Positions 25,415-35,307 of a stretch of DNA of 64,000 bases are shown in pieces. The notes beneath the pieces were generated by a model. It was not told where the DNA came from. It did not search any database and saw only the letters and a list, made by a program, of their open reading frames with translations. This DNA comes from Flavobacterium aquidurense (GTDB lineage: Bacteria; Bacteroidota; Bacteroidia; Flavobacteriales; Flavobacteriaceae): NCBI RefSeq assembly GCF_001404985.1, contig NZ_JRLF01000015.1:310001-374000 (forward strand), read 5' to 3'. The position numbers were made by a program, and so were the translations under genes. Numbering within the stretch: the stretch's first letter is position 1; the number at the start of each line of letters is the position of its first letter.

Positions 25415-27961
25415 ATGGATGATAATTTTTCACCAAGAGTAAAAGATGTTATTACCTACAGTAAAGAGGAAGCCTTACGTTTGGGCCACGACTTTATTGG
25501 TACTGAACATCTAATGCTAGGCATTTTAAGGGATGGAAACGGAAAAGCTATTCATATACTTAATAACCTAGCAGTCGATTTAGATCATTTACGCAGGAAA
25601 GTAGAAATACTGAGTCCGGCCAATCAGAGCGTTGAAGTAAATGCGGAAAAGAAAAATCTTCATCTTACGCGTCAGGCGGAAAGAGCACTGAAGACAACCT
25701 TCCTTGAAGCTAAAGTATTTCAGAGCTCGTCTATCAGCACGGCGCACTTGCTATTATGTATCTTACGAAACGAAAACGATCCAACAACCAAGCTGTTGAA
25801 TAAGCTAAAAATAGATTATGACATAGCTAAAGAACAATATTTAAATATGACTCCCAACGAAGAAGAATTCTTAGAAAACTTGCCAAGAAACGAATCGTAT
25901 AATGATGATTCAGGACAAGATGACAGTCTTAAAGAAAGTAGTTTTAATAATCCAGCCAATAAGTCAAACAAAAAATCCAAGACTCCGGTTTTAGATAATT
26001 TTGGGAGAGATTTAACAGAAATGGCCGAGGAAGGAAAACTAGATCCGGTTGTAGGACGCGAAAAAGAAATTGAACGTGTTTCTCAGATCCTAAGCCGTAG
26101 AAAAAAGAACAACCCGCTTCTTATTGGAGAGCCCGGAGTTGGTAAATCTGCTATTGCAGAAGGACTGGCACTGCGTATTATCCAAAAGAAAGTATCCCGT
26201 ATTCTATTCAACAAACGTGTAGTAACACTTGACCTGGCCAGTTTAGTAGCCGGAACAAAATACCGCGGTCAGTTTGAAGAAAGAATGAAAGCCGTAATGA
26301 ACGAACTTGAAAAAAATGATGATATCATTCTTTTTATAGATGAAATTCATACTATAGTAGGTGCTGGCGGAGCAACTGGCTCACTTGATGCTTCGAACAT
26401 GTTCAAACCTGCTTTAGCAAGAGGAGAAATCCAATGTATAGGTGCTACTACTCTTGATGAGTACAGACAATATATTGAGAAAGACGGTGCTCTTGAAAGA
26501 CGTTTCCAGAAAGTAATTGTTGAACCAACATCTGTTGAGGAAACTATTGCAATTTTGAACAATATTAAAGACAAATACGAAGATCATCACAATGTAACCT
26601 ACACTCAGGAAGCTATTGAAGCTTGTGTTAAGTTAACAAACAGATATATGTCTGAGCGTTTCTTACCAGACAAAGCTATTGATGCTCTTGACGAGGCCGG
26701 ATCTCGCGTACACATTACTAATATTGATGTTCCTAAACAAATTCTTGATTTAGAACGTCAGTTAGAAGAAGTTCGTGAAATGAAAAACATGGTAGTCAAA
26801 AAACAAAAATACGAAGAGGCTGCCAAACTTCGCGATGATGAAAAACGCATTGAAAAAGATTTAGCTGTTGCACAAGAACAATGGGAAGAAGACTCTAAAA
26901 ACAACAGAATTGAAGTTACAGAAGACAATGTAGCCGATGTGGTTTCGATGATGACAGGAATTCCAGTGAACAGAATTGCGCAAACAGAAAGCAACAAATT
27001 AGCCAAATTACCTGAATTGATTCAGAATAAAGTAATTGGTCAAAATGAAGCCGTTTTAAAAATTGCACGTTCTATTCAACGTAACAGAGCCGGACTTAAA
27101 GATCCTAACAAACCAATTGGTTCGTTTATTTTCTTAGGTCAGACCGGAGTTGGTAAAACTCAATTAGCAAAAGTTTTAGCAAAAGAATTATTCGATTCTG
27201 AAGATGCATTAGTTCGTATCGACATGAGTGAATACATGGAAAAATTTGCGATTTCTCGTTTAGTTGGAGCGCCTCCGGGATATGTAGGTTACGAAGAAGG
27301 TGGTCAATTGACTGAAAAAGTTCGTAGAAAACCATATTGTGTGGTACTTTTAGATGAGATCGAAAAAGCGCATCCGGATGTATTCAATATGATGCTTCAG
27401 GTTCTTGATGATGGATATTTAACAGATAGTTTAGGTCGCAAAATTGACTTTAAAAACACTATCATTATCATGACTTCTAACGTTGGAGCACGTCAGTTAA
27501 AAGATTTTGGACAAGGTGTAGGATTCGGAACTGCTGCTAAAGTAGCTCAGGCTGATGAAAACTCTAAAAGTATTATCGAAAATGCCTTGAAAAAAACTTT
27601 TGCTCCTGAATTCTTAAACAGAATTGATGATGTAATCGTATTCAATGCATTAGAAAAAGGTGATATTGATTTGATTATCGAAATTGAGCTTGCTAAACTA
27701 TATTCTCGCATTGCAGAATTAGGATACAAACTAAATCTTACTGATAAAGCAAAAGCATTTATTGCTGAAAAAGGTTTCGACAGACAATTTGGAGCAAGAC
27801 CTCTAAAAAGAGCGATCCAGAAATATGTTGAAGATTTGCTGGCAGAAGAAATCATAACTTCAAAAATACATTCAGGTGATGAAATCTTAATGGATTTAAA
27901 AGATGATTCTCAGGAACTTTCGGTAGAAATACACAAAGCGGAGGAGCCGACAAATTTATAA
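25415..27961 (+). CDS. clpC: ATP-dependent Clp protease ATP-binding subunit ClpC
   Basis: 848 residues, cytosolic AAA+ unfoldase that feeds ClpP. Two N-terminal Clp repeats (about 4-150; KEEALRLGHDFIGTEHLMLG and the second repeat), a first AAA domain with Walker A GEPGVGKSA, a middle region with a UVR-like segment (KYEEAAKLRDDEKRIEKDL), and a second AAA domain with GQTGVGKTQ and the VLLDEIEKAHPDVFN Walker B. The middle region and the UVR motif fit ClpC rather than ClpB. No mcsA/mcsB/ctsR genes are nearby. Confidence 0.96.
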   Translation: MDDNFSPRVKDVITYSKEEALRLGHDFIGTEHLMLGILRDGNGKAIHILNNLAVDLDHLRRKVEILSPANQSVEVNAEKKNLHLTRQAERALKTTFLEAKVFQSSSISTAHLLLCILRNENDPTTKLLNKLKIDYDIAKEQYLNMTPNEEEFLENLPRNESYNDDSGQDDSLKESSFNNPANKSNKKSKTPVLDNFGRDLTEMAEEGKLDPVVGREKEIERVSQILSRRKKNNPLLIGEPGVGKSAIAEGLALRIIQKKVSRILFNKRVVTLDLASLVAGTKYRGQFEERMKAVMNELEKNDDIILFIDEIHTIVGAGGATGSLDASNMFKPALARGEIQCIGATTLDEYRQYIEKDGALERRFQKVIVEPTSVEETIAILNNIKDKYEDHHNVTYTQEAIEACVKLTNRYMSERFLPDKAIDALDEAGSRVHITNIDVPKQILDLERQLEEVREMKNMVVKKQKYEEAAKLRDDEKRIEKDLAVAQEQWEEDSKNNRIEVTEDNVADVVSMMTGIPVNRIAQTESNKLAKLPELIQNKVIGQNEAVLKIARSIQRNRAGLKDPNKPIGSFIFLGQTGVGKTQLAKVLAKELFDSEDALVRIDMSEYMEKFAISRLVGAPPGYVGYEEGGQLTEKVRRKPYCVVLLDEIEKAHPDVFNMMLQVLDDGYLTDSLGRKIDFKNTIIIMTSNVGARQLKDFGQGVGFGTAAKVAQADENSKSIIENALKKTFAPEFLNRIDDVIVFNALEKGDIDLIIEIELAKLYSRIAELGYKLNLTDKAKAFIAEKGFDRQFGARPLKRAIQKYVEDLLAEEIITSKIHSGDEILMDLKDDSQELSVEIHKAEEPTNL

Positions 27962-27990
27962 ATAATTTAAATTTTATAACAAATATAATT

Positions 27991-28029
27991 TACCCGTTAC
28001 GTTTTCATAACATAACGGGTATTTTTTTT
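27991..28029 (+). terminator. Terminator after clpC
   Basis: TACCCGTTA / TAACGGGTA stem with a loop of about 13 nt, then T8. Confidence 0.85.
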
Positions 28030-28102
28030 AGAAAAATTACTATCTTTAGTAAAAGCAAATAGCTATTTTTGGCTATTAAATTCTATAAATAAATAATAAC
28101 GT

Positions 28103-29476
28103 ATGCTTCAAAACAAAGTCATTTTAGGTAGCGAAGAATGGTGCTCATTTCCAGAACTAGGAATCCCAACAATAAAAGCTCGCGTGGATTCCGGTGCTAA
28201 AACTTCGGCAATGCACGCTATAAACATAGCTCCTTTTATAAAAAATGATGCCAATTGGGTGAAATTTGATATTAATCCAATTCAGAATAATATCAAGACC
28301 ATCATTCATTGCGAAGCTCCGTTGGTTGACAAGAGAATTGTAAAAAGTTCAAGCGGTTTCAGAGAACATCGTTACGTAATTCAGACCAGCATAAAACTTG
28401 GCGATATAAAATGGCCAATAGAAATGACATTGACCAACAGAGATTCAATGGGTTTTCGTATGCTTTTAGGCCGTGAAGCCATGAGCGGGCGTGTATTGGT
28501 TGATCCGCAGGAAAAATATTTATTAGGACAACCTTCTACCGAAACATTAAAAGAATTATACCAAAATTCAGAAAAAGCGACTTCAGGTTTGCGAATTGGA
28601 CTTTTAGCCAGTAATCCGGAATTATACAGCAATAAAAGAATTATGGAAGCGGGTGAAATGCGCGGTCATGAAATGCATTTTTTAAATATCAAAGAGTGCT
28701 ACATGAAACTTGATGCCAAAACTCCTGAAATTCATTATCGTGGCGGAAAAATATTAAATCAGTTCGACGCTATTATTCCTAGAATTCGTCCAAGTATTAC
28801 TTTTTACGGTTGTGCTTTAACGCGTCAGTTTGAAGCTTTGAAAGTTTTTGTTTTAAATTCGGCTACAGCCATTACACAATCACGAGATAAATTATATTCA
28901 CTTCAATTGCTTTTGAATAGCGGAATTGATATCCCAACAACCGGTTTTGCGAATTCTCCTTTAGATACTGACAATTTAATTAAAATGGTTGGAGGTTCGC
29001 CTTTAATTGTAAAATTATTAGAAGGAACACAAGGAAAAGGAGTTGTTTTAGCCGAAACCAAGAAAGCTGCAGAAAGTGTTATCAACGCCTTTAAAAGCTT
29101 AAATGCAAATATACTTGTTCAGGAATTCATTAAAGAAGCAAACGGAAAAGACATTCGCTGTTTTGTAATCGACGGAAAAGTAGTTGCAGCGATTCAGCGT
29201 GAAGCAATGCCAGGAGAATTCAGGGCAAATATTCACCTTGGCGGAACTGCATCTGTAATAAAAGTAACTGCCGAAGAAAAAAAGATCGCTATAAAAGCCG
29301 CAAAAGCTATGGACTTAAAAGTAGCCGGAGTTGATATTATTCGTTCTTCAAAAGGGCCATTATTACTGGAAGTAAACTCTTCTCCGGGACTTGAAGGAAT
29401 CGAAGGCGCAACAAATAAAGATATTGCAGGAGAAATGATTAGAGCGATAGAGAAAAATTTCAAAATAGTTCACTAG
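28103..29476 (+). CDS. rimK: RimB-RimK fusion: zinc/aspartic-protease-like domain plus ATP-grasp glutamate ligase
   Basis: 457 residues. Residues ~1-145 form the PF05618-type domain (RimB family): VDSGAKTSAMHA gives the aspartic-protease-like Asp-Ser-Gly, and later LGREAMSGRVLVDP. Residues ~160-457 are RimK-type ATP-grasp: RPSITFYGCALTRQFEAL, TQSRDKLYSLQLLLNSGI, LLEGTQGKGVVLA and LLEVNSSPGLEGIE (metal site). In other bacteria RimK adds glutamates to the C-terminus of ribosomal protein bS6 and RimB trims or regulates the modification; here both are one polypeptide. Monocistronic, between two terminators. Confidence 0.92.
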   Translation: MLQNKVILGSEEWCSFPELGIPTIKARVDSGAKTSAMHAINIAPFIKNDANWVKFDINPIQNNIKTIIHCEAPLVDKRIVKSSSGFREHRYVIQTSIKLGDIKWPIEMTLTNRDSMGFRMLLGREAMSGRVLVDPQEKYLLGQPSTETLKELYQNSEKATSGLRIGLLASNPELYSNKRIMEAGEMRGHEMHFLNIKECYMKLDAKTPEIHYRGGKILNQFDAIIPRIRPSITFYGCALTRQFEALKVFVLNSATAITQSRDKLYSLQLLLNSGIDIPTTGFANSPLDTDNLIKMVGGSPLIVKLLEGTQGKGVVLAETKKAAESVINAFKSLNANILVQEFIKEANGKDIRCFVIDGKVVAAIQREAMPGEFRANIHLGGTASVIKVTAEEKKIAIKAAKAMDLKVAGVDIIRSSKGPLLLEVNSSPGLEGIEGATNKDIAGEMIRAIEKNFKIVH

Positions 29477-29511
29477 TTCATTCCAGCTTAATATCTTATA
29501 CTTATTTTAGC

Positions 29512-29551
29512 AGCTTTGTCAAAGTTTTAAACTTTGACAAAGCTTTTTTTA
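29512..29551 (+). terminator. Terminator after the RimB-RimK gene
   Basis: AGCTTTGTCAAAGTTT / AAACTTTGACAAAGCT, a perfect 16-bp palindrome followed by T7. Confidence 0.9.
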
Positions 29552-29568
29552 ATTCAAATTCTAATAAA

Positions 29569-30093
29569 ATGATCGTATTTCCTTACTTAGATATTATTTT
29601 CAGAAGTGCTGCCGTTTATTTTTTCATGACAATTGCATTACGAATTTTTGGAAAAAAAGAACTTTCGCAATTAAATACTGCCGATATTATTTTGATTTTA
29701 TTGATTAGCAACTCCGTCCAAAATGCAATGGTTGGCCCAGACACTAGCCTTTGGGGAGGCTTGGTTGCTGCATTGGTTTTGTTCGTTATCAACTTCATCA
29801 TCAAAAAACTAACGCACAAGTACAAAATACTAAACGATTTACTTTTAGATAAACCGGAAATATTAATTCATGACGGAAAACTTGATTTTAATGCTTTAAG
29901 TAAATTAGACATTTCACACGACGAATTAAAAGAAGCGATGCGCGAACATGGTTTAGAACACTTTACAGATGTTAAACTTTGCATGCTTGAAATCGACGGA
30001 ACTATTAGTGTAATCTCCGAAGATAAAAAACATCTTAAGCAAACCAACTACAAACGAAAACACAATCGCAAGAATTTACAAAAACAATTTTAA
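29569..30093 (+). CDS. DUF421 membrane protein
   Basis: 174 residues. Three membrane segments lie in the first ~85 residues; SAAVYFFMTIALRIFGKKEL and the conserved LLISNSVQNAMVG segment identify the DUF421/YetF family. A soluble C-terminal domain follows: KPEILIHDGKLD, LDISHDELKEAMREHGLEHF and LCMLEIDGTISVISEDK. The function of the family is not known with confidence. Monocistronic. Confidence 0.92.
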   Translation: MIVFPYLDIIFRSAAVYFFMTIALRIFGKKELSQLNTADIILILLISNSVQNAMVGPDTSLWGGLVAALVLFVINFIIKKLTHKYKILNDLLLDKPEILIHDGKLDFNALSKLDISHDELKEAMREHGLEHFTDVKLCMLEIDGTISVISEDKKHLKQTNYKRKHNRKNLQKQF

Positions 30094-30124
30094 ACAAAAA
30101 TCAGGTAGTCAAACCTTCTACATT

Positions 30125-30168
30125 AAAAAAGTTAGTTTCGTATGTTTAGAAAACTAACTTTCTTTTAT
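30125..30168. terminator. Bidirectional terminator between the DUF421 and SUKH genes
   Basis: AAAAAGTTAGTTT / AAACTAACTTT stem with a loop of about 12 nt, flanked by A and T-rich tracts. Confidence 0.75.
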
Positions 30169-30193
30169 TTCTAAAAACCCACACATTATTGCT

Positions 30194-31555
30194 TTAAGAA
30201 TCTGTTTTAATTTTCTTTATCGTTTTATTAGTCAAGCCAAATGGTTTTAGCCTGTGGTTAAGATTTGCTAATATATAATCTTTTTCTACAGGGAATTTTT
30301 CAGCTATAGCTTTGTAATACTTTAAAAGTTTTTTATCTTCTACTCCATTTAATGCCTGCAAAGTCGTATGAATTACTCTATTTGAACTATCATTAAGACC
30401 GGCAATAAAAGCATCAATATAATCCGTTTTATTAGGTAATTGTCCCAGCGAATAAAAAGCACTAACCCTGATGCTTTCGTTTTTATGAGTCACAAACGGA
30501 ACGATAATTTTACCATAATCCACATTCATTTCTTTTAATAAATAAGTACAAAAAAGAAAAGTTTCATCATCATTTATATTTTCAATATTTGATTTTATAG
30601 TATCCAGCCAATCTATACTTTTATCTTTTGCATACCAGAATACGAATTGAAAAACATCTAATAAACTCTTTTTTGCAAAATCAACCAAATAAGAAAAAGC
30701 CCGATTGTAATCAAATTTCACAAGGATTTGAAGTATCTTTTTCTGAATCTCATCTGAACTTAACTTATATTCTTCTTCCAGAATATCAAGATTATCAGAA
30801 TCAATTTTTTCTTTTTTTAAGATTCCGGTCAAACATTCTATCTTCGTTTCATAATCATCTGAAGAAAAATATACTTCCAAAATATACCTTACATTTCCTG
30901 CTAATGTGTATTTAAACAAATCAGGTTTATCTATCATTATGTTTTCAGGTATAATCTCATCAAGCCATCTTTCGTACCAATCTAAAAAATTTGATTCAAA
31001 AGCAAAAAAAGGCTTTTGCCTGTCAATATCCACATTGACCACTTTTCCTTTAAATTTACCATTTAAAACAAGCGCATGACAATACGAACAGCCTTGCGAA
31101 CCAATTGGCAGTAACCCGGAAAATATTTTACCTAATTCAATATTAAAATCTTCATTTGAGATATCATCATCCTCTTCAATATTTTTGATGAGATGAGCCC
31201 AAAATTCATTGGTCATATTTGGATAAATTTTACAATCTTCCTTTAAATATACTTTGGTGTTTTCATCGATAAACTCATTTGTGTTTTTTCCAAGAGGATA
31301 AATTCCATAGGACGGTCCTGCGGCAGAATTCGCATATGAAATACCTCCATTACCAATGTGGAGTAAAAAAGCTTTATAACTCTCCGGAAGCTTTACCTCA
31401 TATTCATTTTCAAAATTTAAAATTTGGGTTGGAGTTACGGTATCTCCTAAAATATACTTATGACTGTCAGCACCAAATACTTTTAAATTTTTATCTGATT
31501 TTTTTGCAATAATCAACTTACTTTTAATTCTCTCTATTTGATTTAATTCATCCAT
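30194..31555 (-). CDS. SMI1/KNR4 (SUKH) domain protein with HEAT-like C-terminus
   Basis: 453 residues, cytosolic. Residues ~28-190 carry a SUKH-1 domain: TPTQILNFENEYEVKLPESY followed by KAFLLHIGNGG, and later SQGCSYCHALVLNG. Residues ~210-440 are helical HEAT-like repeats, for example SIRVSAFYSLGQLPNK and SNRVIHTTLQALNGVEDKKL. SUKH domains are often immunity proteins for polymorphic toxins, but no toxin or secretion gene is adjacent, so it may be an orphan immunity protein or do something else. Confidence 0.8.
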   Translation of the reverse strand: MDELNQIERIKSKLIIAKKSDKNLKVFGADSHKYILGDTVTPTQILNFENEYEVKLPESYKAFLLHIGNGGISYANSAAGPSYGIYPLGKNTNEFIDENTKVYLKEDCKIYPNMTNEFWAHLIKNIEEDDDISNEDFNIELGKIFSGLLPIGSQGCSYCHALVLNGKFKGKVVNVDIDRQKPFFAFESNFLDWYERWLDEIIPENIMIDKPDLFKYTLAGNVRYILEVYFSSDDYETKIECLTGILKKEKIDSDNLDILEEEYKLSSDEIQKKILQILVKFDYNRAFSYLVDFAKKSLLDVFQFVFWYAKDKSIDWLDTIKSNIENINDDETFLFCTYLLKEMNVDYGKIIVPFVTHKNESIRVSAFYSLGQLPNKTDYIDAFIAGLNDSSNRVIHTTLQALNGVEDKKLLKYYKAIAEKFPVEKDYILANLNHRLKPFGLTNKTIKKIKTDS

Positions 31556-31634
31556 TCCCTAACCTTTATATCTTCTTATATTATGAAGTAAATGTAAATA
31601 CATTATAACTTTAAAACAACCCATAATACCAAAC

Positions 31635-31670
31635 AAAAAAGCTGGTTTCAATAAAGAAACCAGCTTTTTT
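31635..31670 (-). terminator. Terminator after the phosphate transporter gene
   Basis: AAAAAAGCTGGTTTC / GAAACCAGCTTTTTT, a 15-bp perfect stem, loop AATAAA; on the minus strand it follows the transporter stop at 31727. Confidence 0.85.
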
Positions 31671-31726
31671 TATATGTTTAAAAACATGATTTTTAACTTT
31701 CACATTTTACAGAAATCATTTTACTA

Positions 31727-33067
31727 TTATATAAATACACTTAAAATATAGTAAACCAAACCAGCTAATATAGCCGAAATAGGAATTGTTAATATCCAGG
31801 CCCAAATTAAACTTACAGTAACTCCCCAACGAACAGCAGAAACACGTTTTGTTAATCCAACCCCAATAATAGAACCTGTAATTGTATGTGTCGTACTTAC
31901 CGGAATTTTCAAGTGTTCAGTAAAGTAAAGTGTCAAAGCACCAGCAGTTTCAGCTGCTACACCTTCGAACGAAGTTACTTTTGTGATTTTAGAACCCATT
32001 GTTTTCACAATTTTCCATCCTCCACTTAAAGTTCCTGCAGCAATTGCAGAATAACACGCTAACGGAATCCATCCCGGCATTACTCCTTTTATTCCTAAAT
32101 CATCATTTGGCAATACAACATCTAACCACGAATCCATATGAACACCCGGATTTGTATTGATATAAACTGCTACAGCAGCAGCAATAATACCCATAACTTT
32201 TTGTGAATCATTTCCTCCGTGTCCTAAACTAAAAGCAGCAGAAGAAAGTAATTGCATTTTTTTCAAAGCAGCATCTGCCTGATGTAAGTTTAAACTACTA
32301 AAGATCAAACAAAATGCACTTACTGTTAAGATAATAAAGGCTACTAAAAACCATTTGATATTATGCGGGTCAAAAGCAACGCTCCAAAAATGAGACTCGA
32401 ATCTAGGTTTTCCATGCTCAACAATCTCTTCGTAAGGAACCATTAGATTACTAACTACCCAAATGGTAGCAATCATTAAGACAACAGTGAATATTTTAGG
32501 TCCAATACTTTTACGAGAAGCGTTTAACAACCAGATCGATATTAAATAAGAAGCAAGCGCTCCTAATAATGGTGCCAGAACAATAAACGCAATAATAATA
32601 AGAACCCCTGAAGGCATTCCGCCATCTTTTCCTGCCTTATACCAGCTTACGATTTGATACCAATAATGCGTAGTTCCATCTGCGTCAACATAACCTGAAA
32701 AACCATGCACAGCAATAGCATGAGCAACTGCAGCTCCGGCAAAACCACCAATTAAGGTATGAGATGAACTGGAAGGAATACCCAACCACCAGGTCAATAA
32801 ATTCCAACAAATTGCTGCAATAACACCGGCAAGGATAACAACAAGATTAATCTCCATGGTGTGCGCTGTTTTTGCGACAGTATCTGCAACACCAAATCCG
32901 AAAACCCAATAGGCCAAAAAGTTAAAAAATGCTGCCCAAAGAACCGCCTGAAAAGGCGTAAGAACCTTTGTAGCAACAACTGTTGCAATAGCATTTGCCG
33001 CATCATGAAAACCGTTGATGTAATCAAAAATTAAGGCTAATACTATAATAATTATAAGTAGCGTCAT
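31727..33067 (-). CDS. PiT-family inorganic phosphate transporter
   Basis: 446 residues, integral inner membrane, about ten to twelve membrane segments. The two inverted PiT signatures are visible: FDYINGFHDAANAIATVVAT near the N-terminus and SLGHGGNDSQKVMGI in the second half, plus IPSSSSHTLIGG and IPVSTTHTITG as the paired repeat. PiT proteins move phosphate with H+ or Na+. The DUF47 gene lies 32 bp upstream on the same strand, the usual PiT partner. Confidence 0.95.
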   Translation of the reverse strand: MTLLIIIIVLALIFDYINGFHDAANAIATVVATKVLTPFQAVLWAAFFNFLAYWVFGFGVADTVAKTAHTMEINLVVILAGVIAAICWNLLTWWLGIPSSSSHTLIGGFAGAAVAHAIAVHGFSGYVDADGTTHYWYQIVSWYKAGKDGGMPSGVLIIIAFIVLAPLLGALASYLISIWLLNASRKSIGPKIFTVVLMIATIWVVSNLMVPYEEIVEHGKPRFESHFWSVAFDPHNIKWFLVAFIILTVSAFCLIFSSLNLHQADAALKKMQLLSSAAFSLGHGGNDSQKVMGIIAAAVAVYINTNPGVHMDSWLDVVLPNDDLGIKGVMPGWIPLACYSAIAAGTLSGGWKIVKTMGSKITKVTSFEGVAAETAGALTLYFTEHLKIPVSTTHTITGSIIGVGLTKRVSAVRWGVTVSLIWAWILTIPISAILAGLVYYILSVFI

Positions 33068-33099
33068 AAATTATAACTTCAGAATGAAATAAATTGAAT

Positions 33100-33744
33100 T
33101 TAAGAATGTTTTACAGAAATAGATTCCAGTATATTCGCAACGCTCTTACATTTATCTGTTGCTGATTCTAAAACAGACAATACTTCTTTATATTTAATAA
33201 TATTTTTAGCATCTGTTTCGTTTTCAAAAATTTCAAAAACTGCTTTGTTATAAACGTTATCTGACTTGTTTTCCAGTTTATTGATTCTGGCACAAGCATC
33301 TTTTATGACTTTGAAATTCTTTAAATTTCTCAATTCTTTTACTGCACTATCAATGTTTTGACAAGCTTCAAGATTGATTTCTGTCATTTTTCTGATCGAT
33401 TTTGTAATCTTATCAACCTGATACAATCTCATTCTGCTTGCTGCTCCGTGCAAATAATCTGCTACGTTATCAATAGACGTAATTAATGTGTGAATGTCCT
33501 CTCTATCAAACGGAGTTATAAAGTTTCTACTCAATTCAAGATTGGTTTGACGGGTAATGTCTTCTCCTTTTTGCTCTAATTCATCAATTCTTTGAAAAAG
33601 AACTTCTCTTTCTTTTAATGGAAGATTTACAGCTTCGTGTAAATTAGAAGCTAATTCAATTAAATTGCTTGAAGCCTCTTCAAAAAGTGGAAAGAATTTC
33701 TTGTCTTTCGGCACTAAAAATTGGAAAATACTGTTTATTGACAT
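33100..33744 (-). CDS. DUF47/PhoU-like accessory protein
   Basis: 214 residues, all-helical, cytosolic. The pattern KFFPLFEEASSNLIELASNL, then TPFDREDIHTLITSIDNVADYLHGAASRM, is typical of the DUF47 family, which is related to PhoU. Such proteins are encoded beside PiT transporters and are thought to control phosphate flux. The gene is cotranscribed with the transporter (32-bp gap). Confidence 0.93.
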   Translation of the reverse strand: MSINSIFQFLVPKDKKFFPLFEEASSNLIELASNLHEAVNLPLKEREVLFQRIDELEQKGEDITRQTNLELSRNFITPFDREDIHTLITSIDNVADYLHGAASRMRLYQVDKITKSIRKMTEINLEACQNIDSAVKELRNLKNFKVIKDACARINKLENKSDNVYNKAVFEIFENETDAKNIIKYKEVLSVLESATDKCKSVANILESISVKHS

Positions 33745-33792
33745 TTTTATATTTTTGATAGTGCAAAATTACTTCATTAATACTTTACAATG

Positions 33793-35307
33793 TTAAGCCA
33801 TTGTTAACAAATCGTTTTCAATTTGGAAACTGTCCAGGAATTCCACAGTCTTTTTAATGTCGTAATGTAAGATTCTATCTTCCTTTACAAGAGGAACTAC
33901 CTCTCTGTAACTGCTTAAAAACATCTCTATAAAATCACTTGATTTCAAAGGTTCTCTATATGCAATTGCTTGTGAAGCATTCAATAATTCGATCGCCAGA
34001 ATACGCTCTAAATTCTCTAAAACGCGCAATGCTTTTGTTGCTCCGTTTGCCCCCATACTTACATGATCTTCCTGCCCGTTGCTTGACACAATACTGTCTA
34101 CACTTGATGGAGTTGCCAATTGTTTATTTTGACTTGCGATACTTGCAGCAGTATATTGCGGAATCATAAATCCTGAATTTAATCCCGGATTATCTACTAA
34201 AAATGCCGGAAGATTGCGCAGTCCTGAAATTAACTGATAGGTTCTTCTTTCAGAAATACTTCCTAATTCTGCCAATGCTATTGCCATAAAATCTAAAGCT
34301 AAAGCCAAAGGCTGACCGTGAAAATTTCCTCCGGAGATAATCTGATCTGCTTCTATAAATATATTTGGATTATCTGTTACTGAATTAATTTCGGTTTTAA
34401 ATACTTTTCGAACATAATCGATCGCATCTTTTGAAGCTCCGTGAACCTGCGGCATACAACGGAAAGAATACGGATCCTGAACGTGTTTTTTCTCCTGAGC
34501 AATAATTTCGCTTCCTTCAAGAAATTCATTAATACGTTGTGCCGTAACAATTTGCCCTTTATGCGGACGTATATAATGTATCAATTCATTAAATGGTTCG
34601 CTTCTTCCGTCAAATCCTTCAAGAGAAATTGTCCCGATTAGATCCGCCAGATAAGAATATTTATATGCTTTTATTAAAATATGAGCTCCGTAAGCACTCA
34701 TAAATTGTGTTCCGTTTAATAATGCCAAGCCTTCTTTTGACTGTAAAACAATTGGTTGCCAGTTAAAATGTTTTAAAACTTCAGCCGAAGCTACTTTTTT
34801 CCCTTCAAACAAAACTTCACCTTCTCCTAATAATGGTAAAGATAAATGTGCCAAAGGAGCTAAATCTCCAGAAGCTCCTAAAGAACCCTGCGTATAAATA
34901 ACAGGTAAAATATCATTGTTATAAAAATCAACCAAACGGTTTACTGTCTGTAACTGAATTCCTGAATGTCCGTAACTTAAAGATTGAATTTTAAGCAAAA
35001 GCATTAATTTCACAATTTCGGCAGGAACTTCTTCTCCGGTTCCGCATGCATGTGACTTTACCAGATTTTCCTGAAGCTGAGATAAATTTTCATTCGATAT
35101 TTTTACATTACAAAGTGATCCAAACCCAGTATTGATACCATAAATAGGTTCAGAATGTGAAGCCATTTTTTTATCTAAATAATCACGGCATTTCTGAACA
35201 TTTACTTTAGCTTCTTCTGATAATTCAAGTGTTTTTTGATTTACTATAATTTCTTGTAAAGCTTCTAAATTTAAGGTTTCAGTACTTATGTAATGGATTT
35301 CTCTCAT
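33793..35307 (-). CDS. hutH: Histidine ammonia-lyase
   Basis: 504 residues. HutH deaminates histidine to urocanate. The MIO cofactor forms from Ala-Ser-Gly at residues 145-147 (GSLGASGDLAPLAHLSLPL); TGFGSLCNVKI and YQLISGLRNLPAFL are typical. Its stop lies 48 bp from the start of the DUF47 gene, so partial read-through into the phosphate genes is possible. No other hut genes are adjacent; a HutD-like gene lies 10 kb away. Confidence 0.95.
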   Translation of the reverse strand: MREIHYISTETLNLEALQEIIVNQKTLELSEEAKVNVQKCRDYLDKKMASHSEPIYGINTGFGSLCNVKISNENLSQLQENLVKSHACGTGEEVPAEIVKLMLLLKIQSLSYGHSGIQLQTVNRLVDFYNNDILPVIYTQGSLGASGDLAPLAHLSLPLLGEGEVLFEGKKVASAEVLKHFNWQPIVLQSKEGLALLNGTQFMSAYGAHILIKAYKYSYLADLIGTISLEGFDGRSEPFNELIHYIRPHKGQIVTAQRINEFLEGSEIIAQEKKHVQDPYSFRCMPQVHGASKDAIDYVRKVFKTEINSVTDNPNIFIEADQIISGGNFHGQPLALALDFMAIALAELGSISERRTYQLISGLRNLPAFLVDNPGLNSGFMIPQYTAASIASQNKQLATPSSVDSIVSSNGQEDHVSMGANGATKALRVLENLERILAIELLNASQAIAYREPLKSSDFIEMFLSSYREVVPLVKEDRILHYDIKKTVEFLDSFQIENDLLTMA

